NCBI RefSeq assembly: GCF_009498275.1
Contig: NZ_CP045643.1
Span: 1,302,001-1,366,000, forward strand
Direction of reading: 5' to 3'
From: Streptomyces fagopyri
Lineage (GTDB): Bacteria > Actinomycetota > Actinomycetes > Streptomycetales > Streptomycetaceae
Length of the DNA stretch: 64,000 nt
Shown here: positions 9,497 to 16,202 of the stretch, in pieces
How the letters are laid out: each line of letters starts with the position of its first letter
Position numbering within the stretch: the stretch's first letter is position 1
Program-made: the position numbers and the translations under genes
The notes under the pieces: generated by a model
The model's database searches: none
Seen by the model: the letters and a program-made list of their open reading frames with translations, nothing else
What the model was told of the DNA's origin: nothing

Positions 9497-10504
9497 TCAG
9501 TTGTACGTCAGGCTCCACAGGAAGACGTCGACCGCCCGCAGCAGGTCGTCGGTCTCCTCGGTCCGGGCCCGCAACGCGCCCGGAACGTGGGCCAGTTCCC
9601 AGGAATCCGGGTCCGCGGGCGGGTGCGGCTCGGCCGCCCACAGCCGGCCGACCTCCCGCGCGCTCGTCCGCAGCCCGTCGCACGCGTGGGCCGCGGCCAG
9701 GAGTACCTGCGCCAGCGGCCCCGGGTCTTCCTGGCTGTCACGCGGCAGCGTGTCGGCGTCGGTGGACAGGACGTCCGCTAGGTCGGCCAGTCGCGCGGCC
9801 CGTGCCGGCCAGCCCGGCACCCGGTCTTCCGGGGTGGCGCGTTCGCCGACCCGTTTCCGGTCCAGGCCGAGGCGCGTCCAGGTGGACCGTTCCCGGGCGG
9901 TGGGCTGCCATGTCCCCCGCTCCCGCCGGTCGTCCGCCCTCCCCATGGCCTGACGAGCGAGGACGAGGGTCGCCGGCCAGTCGCCACGCTCCCAGTCGGG
10001 CGTCGCCAGCACTTCACGGACACGGTAGCCGAGCGTCAACCGCGCCTCGGCCGGGCGGGGTCGGGGAAGTTCGGCCTCGACGTGGTTCCGCAGTACGTGT
10101 CTGATCCCGGCCACGGACGCGGCGCTGCCGACGCCGATGCCGCCCTTCCGGGCGGCTTCGGGCAGGGGGCCTGCCGCCAAGGGGACGGCCGCGGGGTCGC
10201 AGTAGGGCAAGGTGTCGGCCAGGAGGACCTCGTCGACCAGGATCCCGGCGTCGCGGGCGGTCCGCCACAACACCAGGGCCACCGTGTGCGGTCCGCTTCC
10301 CCACGGCCACTTGGCACGCGGACCGGACCGCGCGTGGAACCGCCCGGGTGCCGGAACACCGAAGCCGCGCTCCTGCTCCTCGTACCAGGCGACCAACAGA
10401 CCGCCCTGATGACAGGCCCGTTCCCATGCCCCGCAGCCGTACGCGGCCCGGTGCCCCGACTCCCACCCGTCCACGTCCATGCCCACGTCCATGCCCACGT
10501 TCAC
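9497..10504 (-). CDS. Conserved-looking hypothetical protein
   Basis: About 335 residues if translation starts at GTG 10504 (V-N-V-G-M-D-V-G-M-D-V-D-G-W). The start is uncertain because no clear ribosome binding site precedes it; the frame stays open upstream through a low-complexity repeat. The protein is soluble, with no signal peptide or membrane helix. Its first half has an aromatic-rich section (YGCGAWERACHQGGLLVAWY). Its second half is helical and charged (ERSTWTRLGLDRKRVGERAT, HACDGLRTSAREVGRLWAAE), ending VDVFLWSLTYN. Third-position GC is coding-like. I do not recognise the family. Confidence 0.55.
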   Translation of the reverse strand: MNVGMDVGMDVDGWESGHRAAYGCGAWERACHQGGLLVAWYEEQERGFGVPAPGRFHARSGPRAKWPWGSGPHTVALVLWRTARDAGILVDEVLLADTLPYCDPAAVPLAAGPLPEAARKGGIGVGSAASVAGIRHVLRNHVEAELPRPRPAEARLTLGYRVREVLATPDWERGDWPATLVLARQAMGRADDRRERGTWQPTARERSTWTRLGLDRKRVGERATPEDRVPGWPARAARLADLADVLSTDADTLPRDSQEDPGPLAQVLLAAAHACDGLRTSAREVGRLWAAEPHPPADPDSWELAHVPGALRARTEETDDLLRAVDVFLWSLTYN

Positions 10505-10977
10505 GGGATGAACCGTACCGGGACCCGTCCGCGGCCCCGGACGCCGATCCCGGAACCGCACCGCCGCGCACCGCCGCGCACCGCCGCGCACCGCCGCGCA
10601 CCGCCGCGCACCGGCGTCACCGGGGAACAGGACAAGCCGGGTCGCCGTCGAAGTCGAGCCCGCCCGGCTCTGCCGCGAGTGGGGCCGCCCCGCTTTACTG
10701 TCCGGTGTGACCGTGAACCCGGCTCGCGGCTCGGGACACCCGGCCGCCGGGGGACGCGGACCTGTGGCGATGGGCCGACGGGGGCATGCGATGCGGCGGG
10801 AGCGGGTGCCGGCGCTCATCCGGACTGGCCCTGCTCGCCCAGGAGTGGCCGCAGCCCCCGCCCGGTCCCGGACCGACGGCGGACGATGTCACGGGACGCT
10901 CCGGCCGGCGACCGCGCGGATCGGGCCGGGTGGACGTCGGCCCGAGGCCGGCTGGTACGGCGGGCGCCGGACGCCCG
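10505..10977. other. 473-bp intergenic region with a 10-bp tandem repeat
   Basis: Lies between two minus-strand genes. It contains five perfect copies of a 10-mer (separate entry). On the plus strand, 10786-10900 has some coding-like composition in one frame (ADGGMRCGGSG, SSGLALLAQEWPQPPP), but with no start or family match that I can support. It may be a decayed gene or chance in GC-rich DNA. Confidence 0.4.
10561..10610. repeat. Five perfect tandem copies of CCGCCGCGCA
   Basis: Five uninterrupted 10-bp units at 10561-10610, flanked by partial units. The unit is not a multiple of three, so it is unlikely to be coding. It sits 57-106 bp upstream of the proposed GTG at 10504, in the probable 5' region of the hypothetical gene. 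Confidence 0.9.
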
Positions 10978-11850
10978 TCAGACGCCCTGTGCGGCGAAGC
11001 CGTACCGCCACGTCGTGTACTCGGGTTCCCAACCCCGGGAGCGGGCCCGTTGGTTGGACGCGCCCCTGGCCCCGCCCTGCCGTCCTGTCCGTGCCTCGGG
11101 TGCGGGCACGCCGAGGGCGGCGGCCAGGACGGGCAGCCACTGACGGCCCTCCGCCGGTTCGTCGTCCACGATGTTGACGGGCCCGGACGGCCAGTCGAGG
11201 GCGGCGACGGTGGCCCTCGCGGCGTCGGCGACGTGCACGAACGAGGTGACCGAGCGATCCGCCTCGAGGTTGGCGAGAAGACGCGCGCCCGGGTCACCGG
11301 CCAGCGCCGCGGCCACGGCTCCGCCCGGCGCGTACCAGGTGCCCGGGCCGTACAGGATGCCGTACCGCAGTGCCACGCCGGTCTCCATCTCGGCCACGGT
11401 CTCCTCCAGTGCCCGGATGCCCTCCACCATCGCTCCTCGCGGCCCGGACGCTCCGAGATCCAGCGGTTCGGTCTCGTCCGCGGGGCTCTCCCCCGGCACG
11501 TACGCCCAGGAGATCGACTGGGCGACGATCCGTTCCACGCCGGCGGACCTGGCCGCGTCCACGAGATTGCGTGTGCCCTCACGGCGCAGCCGGTCGGTCG
11601 CCTCCCCGTCGGCGTCGGACAGGGCGGTGAGCTGGTGGATCACCGCGTCCGGAGCGGCCGCGGCCATGACCCGCCGCAGCCCGTCCCTGTCGAACGCGTC
11701 CGCCCGCACGGCCGACGCGCCCTGCCGTCGTACGCGCTCGGCCCCTTCGGCGGTACGGGAGACTCCCGTGACCCGATGTCCTTCTCTCAGCAGCAGGGGG
11801 ACGAGGAGTCGGCCCACCGCGCCGGTCGCACCGGCAACCAGGATGTTCAT
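10978..11850 (-). CDS. NAD(P)-dependent epimerase/reductase (atypical SDR)
   Basis: 290 residues from ATG 11850. aaaggac, which overlaps the end of the aquaporin-like gene, serves as ribosome binding site. The N-terminus MNILVAGATGAVGRLLVPLL is the Rossmann nucleotide-binding turn (GATGAVG). An extended-SDR pattern follows (RADAFDRDGLRRVM, VIHQLTAL, GTRNLVDAARSAGVERIVAQ). Residues around 120-160 (SISWAY ... ALEETVAEMETGVALRYGIL) lack a clean YxxxK pair, as in atypical NmrA/epimerase-like members. It starts 7 bp after the aquaporin-like gene, so it is very likely the last gene of the operon AhpD-like / aquaporin / reductase. Substrate unknown. Confidence 0.8.
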   Translation of the reverse strand: MNILVAGATGAVGRLLVPLLLREGHRVTGVSRTAEGAERVRRQGASAVRADAFDRDGLRRVMAAAAPDAVIHQLTALSDADGEATDRLRREGTRNLVDAARSAGVERIVAQSISWAYVPGESPADETEPLDLGASGPRGAMVEGIRALEETVAEMETGVALRYGILYGPGTWYAPGGAVAAALAGDPGARLLANLEADRSVTSFVHVADAARATVAALDWPSGPVNIVDDEPAEGRQWLPVLAAALGVPAPEARTGRQGGARGASNQRARSRGWEPEYTTWRYGFAAQGV

Positions 11851-11857
11851 GGTCAGA

Positions 11858-12742
11858 TCAGTCCTTTCGTTCGGACGCGTTTCCATGGTGTACGGAAGGG
11901 GTGGGAGCTGCCGTCCGGGCGGGCACGCGGGGGGCTGCCCGCCCCTTCACGGCGAGGGTGTCCTCCCCGCACGGCGGGCCGGCGCTCCCCGCCGCCGTCC
12001 GCGTCGCGCCTGCCGGACGCGGGCGCCGTCGTCCGACGACACGGTCGAGCCAGGCGCCGAGCGCGGCTCCCAGGACCGGCGCCACCAGATAGATCCACAG
12101 GTCCTCGGTCCGCCCGGCGAGCAGGGCGGGCCCGAACTGACGGGCCGGGTTGACCGAGCCCCCGCTGCGGGTGCCGAGCAGGGTGATCACCAGCGCGACG
12201 GACAGTCCGACGGCGTACGGCAGCAGGTGGGCGAGGCGGGTCCGCGCCAGCAGGAACCCGACGACGAGGACGATGGCCGCCATGCTTCCCGCCTCGGCGA
12301 GAAAGACGGCCGAGGGCTGCCATGCGGGCGCGGGCCCGATCGCCGCGTAGTCGACCGGCGGGAGGGTGACCGGGCGTCCCCACGCCAGCCGCGCCAGCCC
12401 CGTCCCCGCCGCGGAACCCGCGAGTTGGGCCAGCACGTAGGGCAGGACGTCGCGTCCCGGGAAAGCGCCCATCAACCACAGCGAGACCGTCACGGCGGGA
12501 TTCATGTGTCCCCCGCTGCGCCTGCCCGCCGGGGTGAGGACGAGCACGGTGAGGACGGTCCCGCTGAAGGCGCCGATGACGGTGATCGCGGCGCCGGACC
12601 CGGCGACGCAGAGTGCGGAGCCCGGATCGCGCAGCCACCGTACGGCCGTCACCGCGAGGAACAGCAGGACGGTGGCGAGCACGAACTCGTCGACGGCACG
12701 GGCCGGCGGCAGCCGGCGCGCGGGAGGGGGAACGGTACTCAC
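11858..12742 (-). CDS. MIP/aquaporin-family channel
   Basis: 294 residues from GTG 12742 (gaaggagatcac upstream). Six membrane segments are apparent. Both aquaporin half-helix signatures are present: GGHMNPAVT (~78-86) and GGSVNPARQFGPALL (~193-207). It is therefore a water or small-neutral-solute channel of the inner membrane. The C-terminal ~60 residues are charged and low-complexity (RRRPRPAGATRTAAG...), probably a cytoplasmic tail. It lies between an AhpD-like gene (28 bp upstream) and a reductase gene (7 bp downstream), suggesting a shared role with a small redox-active or neutral metabolite. Whether it conducts water, glycerol or hydrogen peroxide cannot be decided here. Confidence 0.85.
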   Translation of the reverse strand: MSTVPPPARRLPPARAVDEFVLATVLLFLAVTAVRWLRDPGSALCVAGSGAAITVIGAFSGTVLTVLVLTPAGRRSGGHMNPAVTVSLWLMGAFPGRDVLPYVLAQLAGSAAGTGLARLAWGRPVTLPPVDYAAIGPAPAWQPSAVFLAEAGSMAAIVLVVGFLLARTRLAHLLPYAVGLSVALVITLLGTRSGGSVNPARQFGPALLAGRTEDLWIYLVAPVLGAALGAWLDRVVGRRRPRPAGATRTAAGSAGPPCGEDTLAVKGRAAPRVPARTAAPTPSVHHGNASERKD

Positions 12743-12770
12743 CGTGATCTCCTTCGCGTGAGGCGTGCGG

Positions 12771-13316
12771 TCAGGAGGCGGGTGTGTAGTGACCGGGGAC
12801 CAGGCGGGTGGACACCCCGAAGCGGTTCCAGGCGTTGATCGTCGTGATCGCGACGATGAGACGGGCCAGTTCGCTCTCGTCGAACTCCGCGGCCGCCCTC
12901 GCGTACACCTCGTCCGGCACGAAACCGTCCGTGAGCACGGTGATCGCCTCGGTCAGCTCGATCGCCGCGACCTCCTTGGCCGTGTAGAAGTGCCTCGACT
13001 CCCGCCAGGCGTCGAGCTGGAGGATCCGCTGCGCCGACTCGCCCGCCGCGAGCGCGTCCTTGCTGTGCATGTCCAGGCAGAAGGCGCAGTGGTTGATCTG
13101 GGAGGCGCGGATCTTGACCAGGTTCAGCAGGACGGGCGCGAGCCCTCGCTTCGCCGCCGTGTCCAGGCGGACCATGGCCTTGAAGGCCTCCGGCGCGAGT
13201 TCCGCCCAGTCGAGGCGGGGCGCGTGCTCGGGAAGACGGCCACTCTCGCCCGGATGGCCCGATTCGTCGATTTCGTACGGGTCGGCATGGTTCTCGTGTG
13301 CTTCGTTCGTGTTCAT
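12771..13316 (-). CDS. Carboxymuconolactone decarboxylase / AhpD-family protein
   Basis: 181 residues from ATG 13316. The CMD fold is recognisable. Residues ~75-90, RASQINHCAFCLDMHSKDAL, contain the AhpD-type CxxC (C-A-F-C) with the following His, the redox-active site used in alkylhydroperoxidase-like members. The rest is helical (FYTAKEVAAIELTEAITVLT, LIVAITTINAWNRFG). Likely a cytoplasmic peroxide- or thiol-linked enzyme. A -10-like TAGCGT 8 bp upstream of the ATG suggests a leaderless transcript. It heads the operon with an aquaporin-like channel and a reductase, and is divergent from the MocR regulator, a pairing seen for CMD-family genes in actinobacteria. Confidence 0.85.
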   Translation of the reverse strand: MNTNEAHENHADPYEIDESGHPGESGRLPEHAPRLDWAELAPEAFKAMVRLDTAAKRGLAPVLLNLVKIRASQINHCAFCLDMHSKDALAAGESAQRILQLDAWRESRHFYTAKEVAAIELTEAITVLTDGFVPDEVYARAAAEFDESELARLIVAITTINAWNRFGVSTRLVPGHYTPAS

Positions 13317-13323
13317 GACGGCA

Positions 13324-13355
13324 ACGCTACGCATCCAGTGGCACTGACGTAGGGT
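13324..13355. promoter_or_regulatory. Divergent leaderless promoters flanking an 11-bp palindrome
   Basis: In the 47-bp gap, TAGCGT (minus strand, 13329-13324) lies just before ATG 13316 and TAGGGT (plus, 13350-13355) just before GTG 13364. Both spacings fit leaderless starts. Between them, CAGTG-G-CACTG (13336-13346) is a perfect palindrome and a candidate MocR operator. All inferred from spacing. Confidence 0.45.
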
Positions 13356-13363
13356 CCATTTCT

Positions 13364-14800
13364 GTGACAGATTCCCAGACCAATCCAGAGGCCGACCCGC
13401 CCTCAGGACCGGGCGCCGACCTCCATCTGGAACTGCGCGGTCCCGGGCTGCGCGCCGGGCTCACGCACGCGCTCCGGGACGCCGTCCGTACGGGGCGACT
13501 GGCACCCGGCACCCGGCTGCCTCCGTCCCGCTCGCTCGCCGCCGATCTCGGCGTCTCCCGCAACACCGTCACCGACTCCTACACCGAACTCGTCGCGGAG
13601 GGCTGGCTCACCGCCCGGCAGGGCTCCGGGACCCTGGTGGCGGAGCGGGCCGAGCCGGGCCGGGCCGAGCCCGCTCCCCGCGCCCGGACGGCCCCCGAAC
13701 GACCGACGTACGGCCTGCGGCCGGGCTCACCGGACCTCGCGAACTTCCCCCGCACGCAGTGGCTCGCCGCCGCCCGCCGCGCCCTGACCGCGGCACCGCA
13801 CGCCGCCTTCGGCTACGGCGACGCCCTCGGCCAGATCCGCCTGCGCACCGCCCTCGCGGACTATCTGGCGCGGGCCCGCGGGGTGTACGCCGAGCCGGAG
13901 CGGATCGTGGTCTGCTCCGGCTTCCACCACGGGCTCGCGCTGATGGCACGGGCGCTCAGGTCACGGCGGGTGCGGGCGGTGGCCGTGGAGTCGTACGGAC
14001 TCGATCTCTACCGCGACCTGTTGACCGACGCCGGCCTGCGCACTCCGTCCGTCCACGTCGACGAACACGGTGCGCGCACCGACGACCTGGAGCGGCTGGA
14101 GGGCATCGGCGCGGTACTGATGACACCCGCCCACCAGTACCCGACCGGGGTCGCGCTGCGCCCGGACCGGCGCACGGCGGCCGTCGAGTGGGCGCGGCGC
14201 ACGGGCGGCCTGATCCTGGAGGACGACTACGACGGGGAGTTCAGGTACGACCGTCAGCCGGTGGGCGCCCTCCAGGGCCTCGGCCCCGACCGGGTGGTGT
14301 ACTTCGGCTCGGTGAGCAAGTCACTGGCGCCCGGTGTACGGCTGGGCTGGATGGTCCTGCCGGCGGAACTGGTCCCGGAGATCGTCGCGGCCAAGGGGTA
14401 CGGCGACTACATGTCGAGCGCGCTCGAACAGCTGACGCTGGCGGAGTTCCTGACGTCGGGCGCGTACGACCGCCATGTGCGCTCGATGCGCCTGCACTAC
14501 CGGCGCCGCCGCGAGCAGCTGGTCACGGCCCTGGCCCACAGGGCCCCCCACATCCACGTGAGGGGTATGGCCGCCGGGCTGCAGGCGGTCCTCGAACTCC
14601 CCCTCGGGACAGAGCTCTCGGTGACCCGGGAGGCGGCGCGGCGGGGCCTCGCGGTCAGCGGGCTCGCGGAGTTCCGCCACGAGACGCCGGAGTCCGGGCG
14701 GCGACTCCCCCGGCAGGACGCTCTCGTGGTGAATTACGCGGCTCCCTCGGACAGCGCGTGGAAGGGCGCGCTGGACGTCCTGTGCGGGGTGATGCCCTAG
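13364..14800 (+). CDS. MocR/PdxR-type regulator (GntR HTH fused to a PLP aminotransferase domain)
   Basis: 478 residues from GTG 13364. The N-terminal GntR winged helix spans ~20-95 (GTRLPPSRSLAADLGVSRNT, VAEGWLTARQGSGTLV). Residues ~115-478 form a type-I aminotransferase-like domain: the nucleotide-loop region FGYGDALGQIRLR, the Asp of ILEDDYDGEFRYD, and the PLP Schiff-base lysine in SVSKSLAPGVRLGW. The length is standard. Such proteins bind PLP and usually act on an adjacent divergent operon, here AhpD-like / aquaporin / reductase, with only 47 bp between the starts. Some family members activate PLP synthesis, but no pdx genes are nearby, so the local operon is the more likely target. Confidence 0.9.
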   Translation: MTDSQTNPEADPPSGPGADLHLELRGPGLRAGLTHALRDAVRTGRLAPGTRLPPSRSLAADLGVSRNTVTDSYTELVAEGWLTARQGSGTLVAERAEPGRAEPAPRARTAPERPTYGLRPGSPDLANFPRTQWLAAARRALTAAPHAAFGYGDALGQIRLRTALADYLARARGVYAEPERIVVCSGFHHGLALMARALRSRRVRAVAVESYGLDLYRDLLTDAGLRTPSVHVDEHGARTDDLERLEGIGAVLMTPAHQYPTGVALRPDRRTAAVEWARRTGGLILEDDYDGEFRYDRQPVGALQGLGPDRVVYFGSVSKSLAPGVRLGWMVLPAELVPEIVAAKGYGDYMSSALEQLTLAEFLTSGAYDRHVRSMRLHYRRRREQLVTALAHRAPHIHVRGMAAGLQAVLELPLGTELSVTREAARRGLAVSGLAEFRHETPESGRRLPRQDALVVNYAAPSDSAWKGALDVLCGVMP

Positions 14801-14870
14801 CGCTGCCGCGGTGCGCCGCCATGCCACGCCGCCGTGACCCGCCGGGGCGTGGCGTGCGTGGCATGGCGTG

Positions 14871-14978
14871 GCCCGGTATCGCCAGGGCAGGACGTGCGTG
14901 GCATGGCGTGCATGGCATGGCGTGGCCCGGTATCGCCAGGGCAGGACGTGCGTGGCATGGCGTGCATGGCATGGCGTG
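14871..14978. repeat. Two tandem 54-bp repeats rich in tggcatggcgtg
   Basis: Copies at 14871-14924 and 14925-14978 begin gcccggtatcgccagggcag and end with tandem tggcatggcgtg. A partial third tail precedes them (14848-14870). They lie in the 235-bp gap between convergent genes ending at 14800 and 15036. The 54-bp unit would keep a reading frame, but nothing suggests that it is translated. Confidence 0.8.
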
Positions 14979-15035
14979 ACCTGCCGCGGCCCGGTCGTGG
15001 AGGTCACGGCCGCCGGCGTTCCCGCGGTGGCCGGC

Positions 15036-15602
15036 TCATCTCGGGCCGACGACGGATTCCTCCAGGTGGGCGAAGGCGTCGGCGGCCGTGTCGGCGAGGA
15101 CGAACAACCCGCTCAGGGGCACCGGCAGGAACCCCTCCTCCTCCATCCGGCGGAGCTGGAGTGCCAGACCGTCGTAGAACCCGGCCGTGTTCAAGAGGAC
15201 CACGGGCTTGTCGTGCAGGCCGTGCTTCCTCAGCTCCAGCACCTCGGTCACCTCGTCCAGCGTGCCCAGGCCGCCCGCCAGTACGACCACCGCGTCCGCG
15301 CGGGCGAGCAGCAGCGCCTTGCGCGCGGCGAGATCCTCGGCGAACACCATCTCGTCGGCGTCCCGCCTGGCCCACTCGCGCAGAAAGTCGACCGAGACCC
15401 CCACCAGCCGCCCTCCGGTCTCCCGCACCCCGTCGGCGACGACCTTCATCAGACCCGTGTCCGATCCGCCCCACACCAGGGTGTGACCGCCCTCGCCGAG
15501 CAGCTCGGCCAGTTCGCGGGCCGGCCGGGTGTAGCGCTCGTCGAGGTCCGCGGCGGAGAGGAAGACACAGATGTTCATCGTGGTGGGGGCTGCTGCTGTC
15601 AT
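15036..15602 (-). CDS. LOG-family protein (TIGR00730-type Rossmann fold)
   Basis: 188 residues from ATG 15602. An in-frame ATG at 15578 (MNICVFLSA) is an alternative. The LOG/lysine-decarboxylase-like fold is shown by NICVFLSAADLDERYT, LVWGGSDTGLMKVVADGV and the signature LAGGLGTLDEVTEVL, a variant of PGGxGTxxE. Family members are nucleotide-binding enzymes; the best studied are cytokinin-activating phosphoribohydrolases acting on N6-modified AMP. The Arg preceding the motif in active LOGs is not obvious, so activity is unproven. It is probably single and cytoplasmic, with no operon partner: its upstream neighbour is a decayed ABC ATPase on the other strand. Confidence 0.85.
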   Translation of the reverse strand: MTAAAPTTMNICVFLSAADLDERYTRPARELAELLGEGGHTLVWGGSDTGLMKVVADGVRETGGRLVGVSVDFLREWARRDADEMVFAEDLAARKALLLARADAVVVLAGGLGTLDEVTEVLELRKHGLHDKPVVLLNTAGFYDGLALQLRRMEEEGFLPVPLSGLFVLADTAADAFAHLEESVVGPR

Positions 15603-15708
15603 GATCCCGACCCTACGTACCTGACGCCTCGGTGGTGGGCGCCAATTCCCGGGCGTCGGACGCGACCAATTCACCGGCGCGGCCTCCGCCGTCACGGCCT
15701 CCACCCTC

Positions 15709-16158
15709 GTGTCCTCCGTCGTCGCGCCCCCGAGGCGCACCGACACGGCCGACCTCGCCGACCGGCCGGTGGACGAGTTGTCCGGCGGTCAGCGGCAGCG
15801 GGTGTGGATCGCCCTGGCGCTGGCCCAGGACACGGAACTGCTGCTCCTAGACGAGCCGACGACGTACCTGGACATCGCGCACCAGGTGGAGGTCCTGGAC
15901 CTCGTCCGCCGCCTCAACCACGAACGCGGCCGCACCGTCGTCGCCGTCCTCCACGACCTCAACCAGGCCGCCCGTTACGCCGATCACCTCGTCGCCATGA
16001 AGGCGGGCCGCGTCGTCGCCCAGGGTCCGCCGGACGAGGTCGTCACCGCCGATCTGGTCCAGGACGTCTTCGGTCTCTCCTGCGTCGTCGTCCCCGACCC
16101 GGTCACCGGCGGCCCGCTCGTCGTCCCCGCCCGGGTGTGGGAGGCGCGGGCGCGCTGA
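15709..16158 (+). pseudogene. 5'-truncated siderophore-type ABC transporter ATPase
   Basis: The 149-residue frame matches only the C-terminal half of a FecE/FepC-like ATPase. The ABC signature [18 protein letters not shown], Walker [18 protein letters not shown]-loop [17 protein letters not shown] and the usual tail [20 protein letters not shown] are present. Walker A and the Q-loop (about the first 120-130 residues) are missing. Upstream sequence to 15602 shows no recognisable continuation in any frame and belongs to the promoter side of the LOG gene. No permease or binding-protein genes are adjacent. It is most likely a deletion remnant of an iron-siderophore uptake operon and cannot hydrolyse ATP alone. 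Confidence 0.8.
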
Positions 16159-16202
16159 CCGACCGGCCGGGCCGTACGGCGTGGTCGCGGCCACGCGCTC
16201 CG

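Noticed and set aside
10561..10610. CRISPR-like repeats
   Set aside because: Units are 10 bp with no spacers; a simple tandem array. No other regularly spaced repeat-spacer pattern and no cas genes in the window.
10695..11582. Minus-strand frame overlapping the reductase gene
   Set aside because: Composition is Arg/Pro/Ser-rich with no family features, while the overlapping frame has a Rossmann motif, ribosome binding site and operon spacing.
14871..14978. Possible repeat protein coded by the 54-bp repeats
   Set aside because: An 18-residue periodic frame exists, but there is no start signal or neighbouring coding sequence; convergent non-coding gap is simpler.
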